Of a stretch of 55,475 nt of DNA, positions 53,822 through 55,475 are shown piece after piece; the first letter of the stretch is position 1; every line of letters begins with the position of its first letter. This stretch comes from Bacteroidota bacterium (GTDB taxonomy: Bacteria; Bacteroidota; Bacteroidia; Flavobacteriales; Schleiferiaceae): NCBI GenBank assembly GCA_003385605.1, contig QQUU01000085.1, forward strand, positions 1 to 55,475, written 5' to 3'. The translations under genes and the position numbers were made by a program. The notes below the pieces were generated by a model, which saw only the letters and a program-made list of their open reading frames with translations, was not told the DNA's origin and did no database searches.

Positions 53822-54313
53822 TTATTTAGTGTACTTCGCCTTTACTTCCTCTGCACCTTTTAAGACTTTGGCTTTGAGACCTTCTTTGTAGTCGACCACA
53901 CGTTGCAACACTGCTTCGTCTGAAGAGCCTACAATCTGTGCAGCAAGGATACCTGCATTCTTGGCGCCATCTAGTGCTACGGTAGCTACAGGAACGCCGC
54001 CCGGCATTTGAAGAATAGAAAGTACGCTGTCCCAACCGTCGATCGAATTTGAACTGTGTACGGGAACACCTATTACTGGAAGCGGGCTAACAGAAGCCAC
54101 CATACCTGGAAGATGTGCGGCACCGCCGGCGCCGGCAATGATCGCTTTAATGCCTCTTTTGTGCGCATTCTGACCGTAATCCATAAGCTTCTCTGGCGTG
54201 CGGTGGGCACTCACGATATCAACTTCATAGGCGAGGCCCAATTCGTCCAATACATCGATAGCTTGTTGCATAACTGGCAGGTCTGAAGTGCTGCCCATAA
54301 TGATTCCGATCAT
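53822..54313 (-). CDS. purE: N5-carboxyaminoimidazole ribonucleotide mutase
   Basis: The 163-residue protein has GSTSDLPVMQQAIDVL, SAHRTPEKL and GAGGAAHLPGM, the class I PurE motifs. It converts N5-CAIR to CAIR in purine synthesis. It starts 2 nt after purK and uses its product, so the two steps are coupled in one operon. Confidence 0.97.
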   Translation of the reverse strand: MIGIIMGSTSDLPVMQQAIDVLDELGLAYEVDIVSAHRTPEKLMDYGQNAHKRGIKAIIAGAGGAAHLPGMVASVSPLPVIGVPVHSSNSIDGWDSVLSILQMPGGVPVATVALDGAKNAGILAAQIVGSSDEAVLQRVVDYKEGLKAKVLKGAEEVKAKYTK

Positions 54314-54315
54314 GA

Positions 54316-55470
54316 CTATTTGCTTTTGACCAATATACTATTCTTTGCCCACTCGGCGCGCTTGCGGGCTTCATCTCTATCTTTTGCCACTACCGTGACG
54401 TGTCCCATTTTACGGAAGGGACGTGTTTGCGCCTTGCCGTAAATGTGGATGTTTACCCCTGGCTCTCCGAGCAACTCGTCGTACCCCTGATACACCACAT
54501 CACCGCTATATCCTTCTGCACCTACTAGGTTCGCCATCACGCCAGATGCTTTCAGTTCGGTAGAACCTAAGGGCAGGTCGAGGACGGCGCGAACATGCTG
54601 TTCGAATTGGCTCGTGTAACAAGCTTCAATGGTGTGGTGTCCACTGTTGTGAGGACGTGGGGCTACTTCGTTGACTAAGATCTCTCCGTCGGAAGTGACG
54701 AACAACTCGACTGCGAGTAGGCCGCAGATATCGTAAGCTTCCGCAGTACGGATGGCAATCTCTTCTGCTTTGTGCTGCATCTCTTGGGTGAGCACAGAAG
54801 GACAGAGGACATATTCTACTTGGTTCGCTGTAGGGTGGAATTCTTGATCTGCGACAGGGAAGGTCTTCACCTGACCGCTTTCATTGCGTGCAACGATGAC
54901 ACTTACTTCAAGCTCGAAATCAACAAAGGCTTCGAGCATACCTGGTGCATCCGGTATGTTTTGAACATCTTCTTCGCTTCGACATACCACTACGCCAAAG
55001 CCGTCATAACCGCCGGTGGCAGCTTTCCATACAAATGGGATGGGCCAACGCTCGCGAGCGGCTTCAAATTCGGCCTTACCGGAGACCATCTCAAAACGTG
55101 AGGTGGGGATATTGTGGTCGGCGTAGAATTGTTTTTGTTTGGTCTTGTCCTGAATGAGTTCTAGGCTATCTGGGTTCGGATGTACCTTCTTGCCTTGGGC
55201 GCGAAGGTCTCTCAACGCTTGTACGTTGACGGCTTCGATCTCAATACAGACGGTATCACAATCGGCAGCAAATGCCATGACGGTGTCGTAATCTTGAAGT
55301 GAACCTACTTGAAATTCATTGGCGCCAAACCGTCCTGGAGCATCTGGCGAAGGATCTAGGACTTTCGTGCGGATGTCAAACTTGCGAGTGGAGTAGAGCA
55401 TCATTTTGCCCAATTGGCCACCGCCTAATATTCCCAATTTGTAATCCGTAGAGAAAATATCCTTTGCCAT
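54316..55470 (-). CDS. purK: N5-carboxyaminoimidazole ribonucleotide synthase
   Basis: The 384-residue protein is an ATP-grasp enzyme: GILGGGQLGKMM near residue 13, ATGGYDGFGV, EAFVDFELEVSVIVAR and NEVAPRPHNSGHHT. It joins bicarbonate to AIR using ATP. The full start is inside the window at 55470, with only 5 nt left beyond it, so its promoter is not visible. Confidence 0.97.
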   Translation of the reverse strand: MAKDIFSTDYKLGILGGGQLGKMMLYSTRKFDIRTKVLDPSPDAPGRFGANEFQVGSLQDYDTVMAFAADCDTVCIEIEAVNVQALRDLRAQGKKVHPNPDSLELIQDKTKQKQFYADHNIPTSRFEMVSGKAEFEAARERWPIPFVWKAATGGYDGFGVVVCRSEEDVQNIPDAPGMLEAFVDFELEVSVIVARNESGQVKTFPVADQEFHPTANQVEYVLCPSVLTQEMQHKAEEIAIRTAEAYDICGLLAVELFVTSDGEILVNEVAPRPHNSGHHTIEACYTSQFEQHVRAVLDLPLGSTELKASGVMANLVGAEGYSGDVVYQGYDELLGEPGVNIHIYGKAQTRPFRKMGHVTVVAKDRDEARKRAEWAKNSILVKSK

Positions 55471-55475
55471 GAATG

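Overview
The window looks like a chromosomal segment of a Bacteroidota bacterium, most likely a marine member of the Flavobacteriales. The sequence-based reasons are two tandem SusC/SusD pairs, an LpxC-FabZ fusion, a PorX-type response regulator with a PglZ domain, many SPII lipoproteins, almost no strong Shine-Dalgarno sequences, and repeated matches to the Bacteroidota promoter element TAnnTTTG. I see no rRNA, tRNA, insertion sequence, phage gene or CRISPR array.

Left part (1-12113). A truncated SGNH hydrolase with a C-terminal NTF2-like domain is divergent from a tight seven-gene operon that I read as a beta-1,3/1,6-glucan (laminarin-type) utilisation locus. It holds a large GH94/GH149-like phosphorylase, a GH17 lipoprotein, a clan GH-A lipoprotein, a GH30 lipoprotein, a GPH-family sugar:cation symporter, a cytoplasmic GH17 enzyme and an unrecognised lipoprotein with a probable alpha/alpha-toroid. 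The lipoproteins would trim and debranch the glucan outside the inner membrane, the symporter would import oligosaccharides, and the phosphorylase would release glucose 1-phosphate. A perfect inverted repeat overlaps a candidate promoter in front of the operon.

Middle part (12154-33554). Era and Der GTPases and a periplasmic cupin converge on a large beta-propeller-like lipoprotein, followed by RNase HII and a GT4 glycosyltransferase on the minus strand. Divergent from these lies a polysaccharide assembly cluster: flippase, sulfotransferase, Wzz-like protein and O-antigen ligase/polymerase. It probably makes or modifies a surface glycan that may be sulfated. Two SusC/SusD pairs follow. They share an identical 40-nt leader, have strong codon bias and each end in a strong terminator; no carbohydrate-active enzyme lies beside them.

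Right part (33605-55470). This is mostly housekeeping: EF-P, an orphan ABC ATPase, the lipid A genes lpxA, lpxC/fabZ and lpxD with an HD-domain phosphohydrolase, then porX-tsaE-ald with a small membrane protein, proline dehydrogenase, aroB-aroA, two outer-membrane-barrel-like proteins (one with a secreted helix-hairpin-helix domain), an FKBP lipoprotein, a LysR regulator divergent from a LytS/LytTR two-component system, a small membrane protein, a cysteine-cluster transmembrane protein, and purK-purE.

The best leads for something new are the unknown lipoprotein ending the glucan operon, the secreted HhH/barrel pair, the shared SusC leader, and several TAnnTTTG boxes only 4-6 nt from start codons, which suggests leaderless messages. 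All functions come from reading the sequence; no database search was run.
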